From assembly GCA_003553525.1 (NCBI GenBank), contig PWEO01000146.1, positions 1 to 35,944 on the forward strand: a stretch of DNA of 35,944 nt, written 5' to 3'. A program made the position numbers and the translations under genes. Source of the DNA: Clostridiaceae bacterium (lineage in GTDB: Bacteria; Bacillota; Clostridia; Peptostreptococcales; T1SED10-28). Numbering within the stretch: position 1 is the stretch's first letter; every line of letters starts with the position of its first letter. Shown here piece by piece: positions 8,042-15,744 of the stretch. Below the pieces are notes generated by a model. That model saw nothing but the letters and a program-made list of their open reading frames with translations. It made no database searches and was not told the DNA's origin.

Positions 8042-8264
8042 TAAAATGAAACAATCTTTAAAAACTGGTAACAGCAAATGTTAAACACTTACATAGGGGT
8101 GATAAAAAATATAACTGAATAAGAAAAGCTAAAGAAAACCCTTGCTGACAGACAACCGTTCTAAACAAGTAAAATCTCATTTGTAGGCAGAAGTAAGATC
8201 ACATAAAGGGTTAAGTTTTATGAGGAAAAGCTCTAAGAAAAGAATGAAAAGGAGGAGATTGTAA
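8042..8264 (+). other. Long AT-rich untranslated leader before the panB-family gene
   Basis: This stretch holds no credible ORF. It contains the second half-operator at 8149-8163 and a distant inverted repeat AACCCTT (8137-8143) / AAGGGTT (8206-8212) that could fold. I do not recognise a known riboswitch. The bases between the phoR terminator and the promoter (7861-7991) hold nothing I can identify. Confidence 0.4.
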
Positions 8265-9113
8265 ATGGCAAAGAAGAAAAGCATACTGGATCTCATGAAG
8301 ATGAAAAAGGCAGGTGAGAAGGTTGCCTGGATCACAGCCTACGATTATCCCACCGCAATGTTTGCGGAACAAGCGGGGATGGACATGCTCTTAGTAGGGG
8401 ATTCCTTGGGAATGGTAACTTTAGGATATAGCGGTACCATACCCGTAACCATGGAAGATTGTATTTCTCACTGTCAAGCCGTTCGAAGAGGGGCGCCGAA
8501 AACCTGGATTATCGGAGATATGCCCTTTGGTTCCTACCAGGTTTCCGATGAAGACGCAGTGAAAAACGCGGTACGATTTCTAAAAGAAGCAGACACCGAC
8601 TGTATCAAACTGGAAGGCGGGGTTCGGGTACAAAGCCGAATTCGAGCTATTACCGATGCAGGAATCGCGGTAATCGGGCATATTGGACTGACCCCTCAAA
8701 GCTCGGGACAACTGGGTGGTTTTAAGGCCCAGGGAAGAACCGTTGAGAATGCCCGGGGGGTAATTGAAGACGCCTTAGCGGTACAGGAAGCAGGAGCCTT
8801 TGCGCTGCTGGTGGAAGCGGTACCCCCGGAAGTAACTGCATTTATCACGGAAAAACTGGACATTCCTGTATATTCCATCGGAGCTGGGGATTGTGACGGA
8901 CAATTATTAATCAGCAGCGACATGGTTGGCAAGTTCCAGGCCTTTACGCCGAAGTTTGTCAAGAAATATGCAAATGTGGCGGAAATTGAGACCAATGCTT
9001 ATAAAGAATATATCAAAGACGTAAAAGAAGGAGTTTTCCCTTCCGATGATTATGTGTATCACATCACAGACCCGGCGGAAGATTTCAAAAAATTATTTAA
9101 CGAGTTCAAGTAA
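8265..9113 (+). CDS. panB: PanB-family ketopantoate hydroxymethyltransferase paralog
   Basis: The family transfers a hydroxymethyl group from methylene-tetrahydrofolate to 2-oxoisovalerate, reversibly, in a phosphoenolpyruvate-mutase-like TIM barrel. All expected active-site residues are visible: metal ligands Asp46 (VGDSLGM), Asp85 (IGDMPFG) and Glu117 (KLEGG), catalytic Glu184 (LLVEAVP), and the family motif HIGLTPQS. The length of 282 residues is normal. The ATG follows a strong AGGAGG. It is not accompanied by panC or panD, but by a dehydrogenase, hydrolases and a transporter. I therefore suspect a catabolic paralog acting on another 2-oxo acid rather than vitamin synthesis. Ordinary pantothenate synthesis cannot be excluded from sequence. 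Confidence 0.85.
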   Translation: MAKKKSILDLMKMKKAGEKVAWITAYDYPTAMFAEQAGMDMLLVGDSLGMVTLGYSGTIPVTMEDCISHCQAVRRGAPKTWIIGDMPFGSYQVSDEDAVKNAVRFLKEADTDCIKLEGGVRVQSRIRAITDAGIAVIGHIGLTPQSSGQLGGFKAQGRTVENARGVIEDALAVQEAGAFALLVEAVPPEVTAFITEKLDIPVYSIGAGDCDGQLLISSDMVGKFQAFTPKFVKKYANVAEIETNAYKEYIKDVKEGVFPSDDYVYHITDPAEDFKKLFNEFK

Positions 9114-9143
9114 GATTTTTAGGCCCTAAGAGGAGAAATAAAT

Positions 9144-9218
9144 AAGAAGATAAATAACAAGAAGATAAATAACAAGAAGATAAATAACAAGAAAATAAAT
9201 AACAAGAAGACAAATATA
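9144..9218 (+). repeat. 15-nt tandem repeat, about five units, before the TIM-barrel-like gene
   Basis: The unit AAGAAGATAAATAAC starts at 9144, 9159 and 9174 without change, at 9189 with one substitution, and again at 9204 as a diverged partial unit. It lies in the short gap between two genes of one operon, ending just before the AGGAGG of the next gene. It is purine-rich and unlikely to fold. Confidence 0.9.
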
Positions 9219-9243
9219 AACCAAATTAGAGGAGGAAATTATT

Positions 9244-10182
9244 ATGTCGATGAAAGAAATTGAAAAGCACATTAAAGAAAATCTGGGTTTTCCCTTAGAC
9301 GATCTTCATGATCTTCCATCATCAAAGGTTACCTTTGACGGTGGCGCTCATTACCGGATGGAAGTACCGGGTATTGAAAATGTATCGAACTTTGAAACCT
9401 TGGTGAAGGAATCGGAAAAACAAAAAATTAAGATTCACCGGGTAATCGGGACCGTTGGGGGATCCGCCTTACTGGATAAAGAAGAATTAAAGTACTATGC
9501 ACAAATCGGTCACGATGCAAAAATGGAGACCCTGGTAAATCCAATGCCTACCCGTGCCTGGGATACGGGGAAACAGTACGGGACCCCGGAAGGTTATGTT
9601 TCCGGTATGAGAGTACGGGGACAACACAATTTGTATCTATGGTTACGGGAAGTAAACCGGTGTATCGAAGCCGGGATTAGAGGATTCTTAATTCCTGATG
9701 AAGGATTATTGTACTTAGCCAACAAGCTTCGGGCCGACGGCCTGATTCCTGCAGACGTAAAGTTTAAAGTTTCGGTATTTGCAGGACATGGAAATGCGGT
9801 AGGGGCCAAAATGTTGGAAGAAATGGGAGCCGACAGTTTTAACCCCTTAGCGGATCTTTCCCTGGGTATGTTTGCAGCAATTCGACAGGTAACCAATATT
9901 CCCCTGGATGTATATATGAGTATTGTTGACTCTATGGGTGGTAATCAACGGCACGTTGAATCCGAAGAAATCGCTCGAATCTGCGCTCCCGTATATTTTA
10001 AGTTTGAACCGGGTAAAAACGAGTGTGACCTTTACAACTCCTGGCATGATGATGCCACTTTAAACCATCTGGTAAAGGTAAAAGTGCGTATGGCAAAAGT
10101 TTCTAAAGAATGGTGCGACGACGGCGAAACCAAATTGATATTTAACGACCACACCGATGATTTAGCCATTCCAAGACCTTAA
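9244..10182 (+). CDS. TIM-barrel-like protein of unknown function (weakly U32-like)
   Basis: I do not recognise a named family with confidence. The 312-residue product is soluble, with no signal peptide or membrane segment. Alternating beta/alpha units are suggested by segments such as GFLIPDEGLLYLANKL, FKVSVFAGHGNAVGAKMLEE and GADSFNPLADLSLGMFAAIR. The last resembles the GAD...DLS...I pattern of the peptidase U32 / aldolase-like barrels. Possible functional residues include His in AGHGNA, the FKFEPGKNE acidic/lysine cluster and a C-terminal FNDHTDDLAIPRP tail. The ATG lies 3 bp after GGAGGAAATT. Its position between a PanB paralog and an amino acid dehydrogenase suggests an enzyme of the same pathway. 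No reaction can be assigned. Confidence 0.7.
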   Translation: MSMKEIEKHIKENLGFPLDDLHDLPSSKVTFDGGAHYRMEVPGIENVSNFETLVKESEKQKIKIHRVIGTVGGSALLDKEELKYYAQIGHDAKMETLVNPMPTRAWDTGKQYGTPEGYVSGMRVRGQHNLYLWLREVNRCIEAGIRGFLIPDEGLLYLANKLRADGLIPADVKFKVSVFAGHGNAVGAKMLEEMGADSFNPLADLSLGMFAAIRQVTNIPLDVYMSIVDSMGGNQRHVESEEIARICAPVYFKFEPGKNECDLYNSWHDDATLNHLVKVKVRMAKVSKEWCDDGETKLIFNDHTDDLAIPRP

Positions 10183-10219
10183 CATTATCGTAGCCTAAAA
10201 ATCTTTTATCCTATGAAGA

Positions 10220-10255
10220 CTTTCACACCGCCGTTTGTTTAGGCGGTGTGGAAAG
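10220..10255 (+). other. Strong hairpin in the leader of the dehydrogenase gene
   Basis: CTTTCACACCGCC (10220-10232) pairs with GGCGGTGTGGAAAG (10242-10255) with one bulged G, around a nine-base loop. Only CTCTTT follows, so it is a poor terminator. It may be a processing or attenuation point within the operon. Confidence 0.65.
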
Positions 10256-10286
10256 CTCTTTAAAATCTAAGAATTGGAGTGATCCT

Positions 10287-11522
10287 ATGAGTAATAATCC
10301 TTTTGAAACGGCCCTGACCACGCTACAGGAAGCCAGCAAGATGGCAAATATCGAGCCGAACGTTGTAAAGTATTTAAGTAAGCCTAAAAGAATTTTTCAA
10401 TTTACCATTCCGATGAAAATGGACAATGGAGATTATGAAATATTTGATGCTTTCCGTGTGCATTACAATGATGCCAGAGGACAAGTAAAAAACGGAACAC
10501 GGTTTGTACCGGATTTAGATCTGGATACAGTAAAAGCCTTAGGATTCTGGATGACGATCAAGCATGCGGTTGCAGGGATTCCCGCCGGTGGTGGAAAAGG
10601 TGGCGTACGAGTGGACGCCTCGAAGCTTTCCGAAGGAGAACTGGAAAGACTGTCCCGTGCCTTTATTCGAAAACTTCCCGTTAAAGGGGCCTGGGTGGAT
10701 ATCCCCGGAGCGGATATTGGGACCAGCGCAAAAACCATGGCCTGGATGCTTGATGAATATGAAGAAATCAACGGATTCCATAGTCCTGCAGCGATTAATG
10801 ATAAGCCTGCAGAGACCAGCGGAACCTTAGGAAGCATGGAAGCTACCGGTACGGGTGCATTCTTTGTAACCATGGAAGCCATCCGGGATCGCAAAATACC
10901 CGACGGCGCAACCGTAGCGCTGCAAGGATTTGGTAATGTAGGCCGGATTGCAGCCAGACTGCTTCACAAAGAAGGTTATAAAATCGTCGGCGTCGCTGAT
11001 ATTTCCGGCGGAGTGTACGACTCTAACGGTTTAGATGTAAATCAGCTTGAAGCCTATGTAGACGAGCACCGGGGTGTAGGCGGATTTCCCGGAGAACGGA
11101 GCATCGATAAGGATGAAGTGTTGGAACTCGACGTAGATATTTTAATGCCTTCCGCGGTACAAAGTGTAATCCATGAAGGGAATGCGAAAAAAATAAAAGC
11201 GAAAATGATCGTGGAGTGCGCCAATGGCCCGGTTACTCCCGATGCAGAAAAAGTACTGGAAGAGCAAAATATTCATATCGTACCGGATGTACTGGCGAAC
11301 TGCGGTAGTGCTATTGTATGTTCCTTTGAAAGAACCCAGGGACTCACCGATGATTATTGGGATTTGGATAGAATTAATTCGAAGCTGAAGGATCAAATTA
11401 CCAAAGCCTATCGGGAAACCATGGAGACCTCCGAGGGAAAAAATACATCAATGAGAAACGCTGCATGGATCAATGCATTGCAAAAACTGCAAAAATCCAT
11501 GAAGGCTCGCGGCTGGGTATAA
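10287..11522 (+). CDS. Divergent Glu/Leu/Phe/Val-type amino acid dehydrogenase
   Basis: The family performs NAD(P)-dependent oxidative deamination of amino acids to 2-oxo acids. The product is 411 residues from ATG 10287, behind TTGGAGTG; an upstream GTG in frame overlaps the hairpin and is unlikely. The N-terminal dimerisation domain holds catalytic Lys104 in AGGGKGG and Asp143 in IPGADIGT. The Rossmann domain has GFGNVG and ends with PSAVQ, ECANGP and PDVLANCGSAIVCSFE. Some usual glutamate dehydrogenase motifs are altered: KGGIR is KNGTR, and the GGSxGRxxATG loop reads TSGTLGSMEATG. These changes suggest a substrate other than glutamate. It sits third in the PanB-paralog operon. Confidence 0.85.
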   Translation: MSNNPFETALTTLQEASKMANIEPNVVKYLSKPKRIFQFTIPMKMDNGDYEIFDAFRVHYNDARGQVKNGTRFVPDLDLDTVKALGFWMTIKHAVAGIPAGGGKGGVRVDASKLSEGELERLSRAFIRKLPVKGAWVDIPGADIGTSAKTMAWMLDEYEEINGFHSPAAINDKPAETSGTLGSMEATGTGAFFVTMEAIRDRKIPDGATVALQGFGNVGRIAARLLHKEGYKIVGVADISGGVYDSNGLDVNQLEAYVDEHRGVGGFPGERSIDKDEVLELDVDILMPSAVQSVIHEGNAKKIKAKMIVECANGPVTPDAEKVLEEQNIHIVPDVLANCGSAIVCSFERTQGLTDDYWDLDRINSKLKDQITKAYRETMETSEGKNTSMRNAAWINALQKLQKSMKARGWV

Positions 11523-11526
11523 ATTC

Positions 11527-11557
11527 AAAAAGGTTTTCTGAATAAGAGAACCTTTTT
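11527..11557. terminator. Terminator after the dehydrogenase gene
   Basis: AAAAAGGTT-T-TCT pairs with AGA-G-AACCTTTTT around a five-base loop. The A- and T-tracts make it potentially active in both directions. It separates the three upstream genes from the iclR-type gene. Confidence 0.8.
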
Positions 11558-11575
11558 CCAACCCCATTTCTTTGG

Positions 11576-11597
11576 TATAATAAGACATAAACTATGT
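11576..11597 (+). promoter_or_regulatory. Extended -10 promoter and palindrome before the IclR-type gene
   Basis: TGGTATAAT forms an extended -10 (TATAAT at 11576-11581). Four bases later ACATA-AAC-TATGT (11585-11597) is a perfect 5+3+5 palindrome covering the probable start site. It would suit autoregulation. The sequence differs from the TAGAAC palindrome upstream. Confidence 0.5.
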
Positions 11598-11635
11598 TTA
11601 AATAGGTTGTGGAAAGAAAAGGAAGGGTGAAGGAA

Positions 11636-12454
11636 ATGGAACAGAAAACGCAGCATGCACCAAGATATCCGGTACAAACCATCGATAAGGCCTTAGAAGT
11701 GATAGAAATTCTCTCGGAGGATGGTTTTCAGGAAGGCTTGGGAGTCAGCGAGCTCAGCACAAAATTGAACATTGGGAAAAGCACCGTGCATCGTATTGTG
11801 GATACACTTACCGCAAGGAACTATATAGAGCAGTGCCAGGATACCAAGAAATACCGTCTGGGGTGGAGACTTTTTGAAATTGGTAATGTGATACCCCAAC
11901 AACGGAATTTATATAATTTTGATATCTCTATTCTTCAGGACCTATGCAATAGATACCAGGAAACTGTCAATCTGGGGGTTCGGGTGGATGACAGCGTAGT
12001 AACCATTTCAAAGGTCACGGCCAAGTCATCTCTTGTTGCCAACATGCAAATTGGAGCAAGAGAGTCCCTGCATGGAACCGCCATGGGAAAAGCCCTTATT
12101 TCGGAAATGACGAAAGAAGAGGTTGTAAAAATCTTTGGAGATCGAAAACTGGAAGCCTATACCACCGCTACCATTACCGATATTGACGAGTTAATGGAAG
12201 AACTTCGAAGGATTAGAAAGCAGGGATTCAGTGTGGATGATGAAGAGTTTTCCGCAGGACTGACCTGTATAGCCATGCCCGTAAGGGATTTTAACAACGA
12301 GATTGTGGCCGCCATCAGTGTCAGCGGCGCCAGTATTCGCCAAACCTATAGTAAAATTGAAGATATCAAAAGCGGTCTTAAGGAAGCAACGGACAAACTT
12401 TCCTATTTCCTCGGATGGCAGGGTGAAGTGAAGGAACTGGCCGAAGGTAAATAG
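11636..12454 (+). CDS. IclR-family transcriptional regulator
   Basis: IclR regulators pair an N-terminal winged helix-turn-helix with a C-terminal ligand-binding domain and usually control local catabolic genes. Here residues from about 10 to 75 form the HTH (TIDKALEVIEILSE, LGVSELSTKLNIGKSTVHRIVDTLTARNYIEQ). The rest matches the effector domain, with GARESLHGTAMGKALISEM and SAGLTCIAMPV. The ATG at 11636 follows GGAAGGGTGAAGG and gives 272 residues; an in-frame GTG at 11609 has no good site. It lies within the cluster it probably controls, upstream of the amidohydrolase and TRAP genes. The ligand is unknown. Confidence 0.9.
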   Translation: MEQKTQHAPRYPVQTIDKALEVIEILSEDGFQEGLGVSELSTKLNIGKSTVHRIVDTLTARNYIEQCQDTKKYRLGWRLFEIGNVIPQQRNLYNFDISILQDLCNRYQETVNLGVRVDDSVVTISKVTAKSSLVANMQIGARESLHGTAMGKALISEMTKEEVVKIFGDRKLEAYTTATITDIDELMEELRRIRKQGFSVDDEEFSAGLTCIAMPVRDFNNEIVAAISVSGASIRQTYSKIEDIKSGLKEATDKLSYFLGWQGEVKELAEGK

Positions 12455-12483
12455 TACCGGAACTAAAGGAGGTGGTCAGCCGA

Positions 12484-13665
12484 ATGGATTGGATTAAAAA
12501 ACAGACCAAAGGATTACACCGGGAACTGATCGAAATGCGAAGGGACTTCCATGAACACCCGGAACTGGGTTTTGAAGAGCACCGAAGCGGAGAGATCATT
12601 GAAAAATATCTTCAAAGCTTAGGTTTAACCACGAAGCGGATTGCAAAAACCGGGGTGGTGGCCATGATTGAAGGGGATCCCAAGGGTCCTGTGATCATGC
12701 TTCGGGCCGATATGGATGCACTGCCGGTACAGGAAGAAAATCATGTGGAATATGCATCCAAAAATCCCGGAATTATGCATGCTTGTGGGCATGATGCGCA
12801 CATGACCATGCTGCTGGGGGCGGCAAAAATACTCACCCAGATTAAAGAACCCTTGAAAGGAAGTATTAAGCTGGTTTTTCAACCGGATGAGGAAAATGCC
12901 GGTGCCTTGCCCATGATCAAGGAGGGGGTGTTGAATAATCCCAAGGTGGACAGCGCTTTAGGCATCCATATTTGGACACCCTTACCATCGGGTACCATAG
13001 GGGTCTCTCCGGGAGGCGTAATGTCCGGCCTTGATATTTTTCAGATGAGAATAAAAGGCTACGGAGGACATTCCGGGTATCCGGAAACTGCCATAGATCC
13101 AATAATTGCAGCGTCGGATATAGTGGTAAGCGCCCAGCGGATTCAAACTCGGGAAATCAGCAGTATGAACCCCATGACCCTGGTCTTTGGAAAAATCAAT
13201 GGAGGCACCAAGGCGAACATCATCCCTGATGAAGTAACTTTAGAAGGCTCTATTCGAACTCTTTATAATGATACGGAGGATCCGCCGATCAAAAGGCTGA
13301 AACTTCTAGCGGAAAATGTAGCGAGGGTTCACCACTGTGAATGTGAAATAAACTGGGTTCGTGAAAACATCCCTTTAATCAATGACGATAAGTTGGTAAG
13401 CGAAATTCTTCCTGTGGCAAAGGAAGTACTGGAAGATGGGAGTAAAGTAATTCCCTACCGGACCATGGCCAGTGAAGATTTTTCAGAGTTTACCTCAAGA
13501 ATTCCCGGAGTGTTTTTATTTCTCGGGACAGGAAATCAAGCAAAGGAAACCCCCTTTCCACATCATAATCCCCGGTTTAATGTCGATGAAGATGTATTGC
13601 CTCAAGGGGTGGAGCTTTATGTAAAAGGCGCCCTTAAGTTTCTAGAGCGTGATATCAGGACCTAA
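12484..13665 (+). CDS. M20-family amidohydrolase (N-acyl amino acid deacylase type)
   Basis: These dizinc enzymes remove acyl groups from N-acyl amino acids or related amides in the cytoplasm. The 393-residue product has the metal-site signatures RADMDALPV (around 74-82) and HACGHDAH (99-106, with Cys101 and His103). It also has the FQPDEE glutamate pair, the GIHIW histidine region, a lid/dimerisation domain with GYGGHSG, and a C-terminal HHNPRF. The ATG at 12484 is preceded by AAAGGAGGTGG; the GTG at 12472 is part of that site. The gene begins 29 bp after the IclR stop codon and is followed by the TRAP genes. In this context it may deacylate the imported compound or the product of the M24 hydrolase. 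Confidence 0.88.
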   Translation: MDWIKKQTKGLHRELIEMRRDFHEHPELGFEEHRSGEIIEKYLQSLGLTTKRIAKTGVVAMIEGDPKGPVIMLRADMDALPVQEENHVEYASKNPGIMHACGHDAHMTMLLGAAKILTQIKEPLKGSIKLVFQPDEENAGALPMIKEGVLNNPKVDSALGIHIWTPLPSGTIGVSPGGVMSGLDIFQMRIKGYGGHSGYPETAIDPIIAASDIVVSAQRIQTREISSMNPMTLVFGKINGGTKANIIPDEVTLEGSIRTLYNDTEDPPIKRLKLLAENVARVHHCECEINWVRENIPLINDDKLVSEILPVAKEVLEDGSKVIPYRTMASEDFSEFTSRIPGVFLFLGTGNQAKETPFPHHNPRFNVDEDVLPQGVELYVKGALKFLERDIRT

Positions 13666-13792
13666 TGAAATTTGTAGCCGTGGATTAGTTCTACCATAAA
13701 TTAACAGAAGATTTAGAAAAGACTGTCAAAGGCAGCGAGGGTGCAGGCAAAAGAAGTCAGTAGGCAACCCCAAATTCAAAGGAGGAAATGGT

Positions 13793-14953
13793 ATGAAGAA
13801 AAGTAACAGGAATGTGAAATTGCTGGTACTAATGTTAAGTATGTTGTTGATTGGAATGCTGGTTTTTGTCGGGTGTGGTAACGGAGAGGAAGAACCTGTT
13901 GTGGAAGCGGAGCCTGAAAACGGTGAGGATAACGGAGATGAAAATGGAGAAACCGAAGCCAGCCTAGGGGATTTATTGCCGGCTCCCATTGAAGCGAGAT
14001 TCGCTTCTGAAGAAATTGAAGGAGACTTTATGACGGTATGGGGAGAACATTACGCCGATCATATGAGAGAAGTAACCGATGGAAAATATGATGTAGACGT
14101 ATATCCTTATGGAACCTTGGGAGATACCCGGGATATTAATGAGCTCGCACAGCTGGGTGTTGTGGAATATGTATTCAGCGATTTCGCCTGGATCAGCTCT
14201 TTTGTTCCGGAAGCACAGGTGTTAGCCCTTCATTATCTATGGCCTCCGGATCACATGCCGGAAACCTTAGACTGGGTAGTACGAAACGGAGACTTTATGG
14301 ACGTATTGGAAGAAGCTTTCAGACGAAACGGATTAGTACCTCTTAGTGTACTTTATGAAGGATGGCAAACCATAAGTTCCAACAGACCCATTGAAAGCGT
14401 AGACGACATGGATGGGTTCAAAGTTCGAGTTATGGGTTCTGCCTTACTGGTCGAAGACTATAGAGCCTACGGAGCGGCACCAACACCGATGGCTTACGGC
14501 GAAATTTACGGAGCCCTTCAAACAAACTTAATTGATGGCCAGGTAAACCCGATCTTTGCTATTCGAAGTATGAATTTTTACGAAGTACAGGATTATTTAA
14601 CCGATATATTTGCCGAACCTTTTACAGGGATTCCAACGGTAAACATGCAGTTCTTTGATGCCTTACCGGAGGAAATTCAGCAGGAAATGAGAAATTTCTG
14701 GATCGACTCGATTCTTCCATCCGCAGAGTGGATTGATGCCCGTCATGAAGAGGATCTTGAGGCCATGCTGGATGAAAGACCGGAACTTGTTTATCATGAA
14801 ATTACCGGTGACGAACTGGAAGAGTTTAAAGAGCTGGCAATGCCGGTATATGATGAATTCTTAGAAATCGGCGGACCTCAAGCAGAAGAAATATTGGAAA
14901 CCCTGCTAAATGATATTGAAAATGCCAAAGAAGCCTTAGGAATTCAAGATTAA
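13793..14953 (+). CDS. TRAP transporter substrate-binding lipoprotein (DctP type)
   Basis: This is the extracellular solute receptor of a tripartite ATP-independent periplasmic transporter. The 386-residue product has a lipoprotein signal with lipobox VFVGC (Cys28). A Glu/Asn/Gly/Asp-rich linker follows to about residue 60, then a DctP domain. Arg212 in FKVRVMGS is the position that usually binds the ligand carboxylate, and GEIYGALQTNLIDGQVNP is the typical following helix. It starts at ATG 13793 after AAAGGAGG. A strong hairpin separates it from the membrane subunits. Ligand identity cannot be read from sequence; a carboxylate or zwitterion is likely. Confidence 0.92.
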   Translation: MKKSNRNVKLLVLMLSMLLIGMLVFVGCGNGEEEPVVEAEPENGEDNGDENGETEASLGDLLPAPIEARFASEEIEGDFMTVWGEHYADHMREVTDGKYDVDVYPYGTLGDTRDINELAQLGVVEYVFSDFAWISSFVPEAQVLALHYLWPPDHMPETLDWVVRNGDFMDVLEEAFRRNGLVPLSVLYEGWQTISSNRPIESVDDMDGFKVRVMGSALLVEDYRAYGAAPTPMAYGEIYGALQTNLIDGQVNPIFAIRSMNFYEVQDYLTDIFAEPFTGIPTVNMQFFDALPEEIQQEMRNFWIDSILPSAEWIDARHEEDLEAMLDERPELVYHEITGDELEEFKELAMPVYDEFLEIGGPQAEEILETLLNDIENAKEALGIQD

Positions 14954-15020
14954 GACTTGAAAAACAGATTATTATAAGGTTCCTAAAGAAACGAATAATT
15001 GCAAAACTATGGGAAGAATT

Positions 15021-15049
15021 TCTCGGCGACTCTCATTGAGTCGCCGAGA
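15021..15049 (+). other. Perfect 12-bp hairpin between TRAP dctP and dctQ genes
   Basis: TCTCGGCGACTC (15021-15032) pairs without mismatch with GAGTCGCCGAGA (15038-15049) around TCATT. No T-run follows, and the ribosome binding site of the next gene begins within 10 bases. It probably sets expression of the binding protein above that of the membrane subunits. Confidence 0.8.
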
Positions 15050-15069
15050 TCATAGAAAGGAGCGTTGAT

Positions 15070-15729
15070 ATGGAAACGAATAAAAAGAGGGGCATCTCCT
15101 TTCTTTTTCATAAACTGGGGCAAGGGGTGGAGCTCTTTGAATCTGTAATTCTTTCAATTTCTGTGCTTGCAATGGCCAGTCTTGTAATTGCCAACGTGTT
15201 TGCTCGAACCTTCTTCTCCAGTATTCATTTTGTGGAGGAATTGACGGAACTGTTCACAATTCTTATTACTTTTACCGGGGTGAGCTACGCCGTCCGAAAG
15301 GCAAGACATATTCGAATGGGCGCGTTTTTTGATGCAGCCCCCTTTAAAATTCAAAAGATTATGATTTTTGTTATCTGTGTAATCAGCGGTGTCGTGATGT
15401 TTTTAATGGCTACCTATGCTTATGGTTACATGAGCCAAGCGCGAATGACCGGTCAGGTGACACCATCCCTTCGACTGCCCTATTGGATCTTTCTCATCAT
15501 TGTTCCCATCGGGTTCTTTTCCGCCGGGATTCAGTATATCCGAACCATTGTAAAAAATATTTCGGAGCGGGAAGTATGGTTATCCCCTGAACAGCAGGGC
15601 GACTATGAATTAGAAGAATTGCAGCAAATGGCCGACGAGTATGGGGAAGTTGCGGAAGAATTATCCGATGAACTTCAAGAACAAAAAAAGACAGAGAAGG
15701 ATGTATCCGATGAAAATAAGAAACCATAA
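15070..15729 (+). CDS. TRAP transporter small permease (DctQ type)
   Basis: This is the four-helix small membrane subunit of a TRAP transporter, 219 residues. Hydrophobic segments fall near residues 20-45, 50-75, 95-120 and 135-160. The pattern SLVIANVFARTFF...FVEELTELFTILITFTGVSYAVRKARHIRM is typical of DctQ. Beyond the last helix there is an unusual hydrophilic, strongly acidic C-terminal tail of about 50 residues, probably cytoplasmic. The ATG follows AAAGGAG. It is 15 bp upstream of the large permease gene. Confidence 0.9.
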   Translation: METNKKRGISFLFHKLGQGVELFESVILSISVLAMASLVIANVFARTFFSSIHFVEELTELFTILITFTGVSYAVRKARHIRMGAFFDAAPFKIQKIMIFVICVISGVVMFLMATYAYGYMSQARMTGQVTPSLRLPYWIFLIIVPIGFFSAGIQYIRTIVKNISEREVWLSPEQQGDYELEELQQMADEYGEVAEELSDELQEQKKTEKDVSDENKKP

Positions 15730-15744
15730 AAGAGAGGTGGTCAT

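Noticed and set aside
8042-8264. Riboswitch or T-box leader
   Set aside because: No T-box AGGGTGGNACCGCG-type motif and no recognised riboswitch core were found. Only a weak distant inverted repeat is present.
8265-9113. Simple pantothenate biosynthesis locus
   Set aside because: No panC, panD or panE is nearby and the neighbours are catabolic or transport genes. The assignment is kept only at family level.
9144-9218. CRISPR array
   Set aside because: The units are 15 nt and directly abut, with no spacers and no cas genes.
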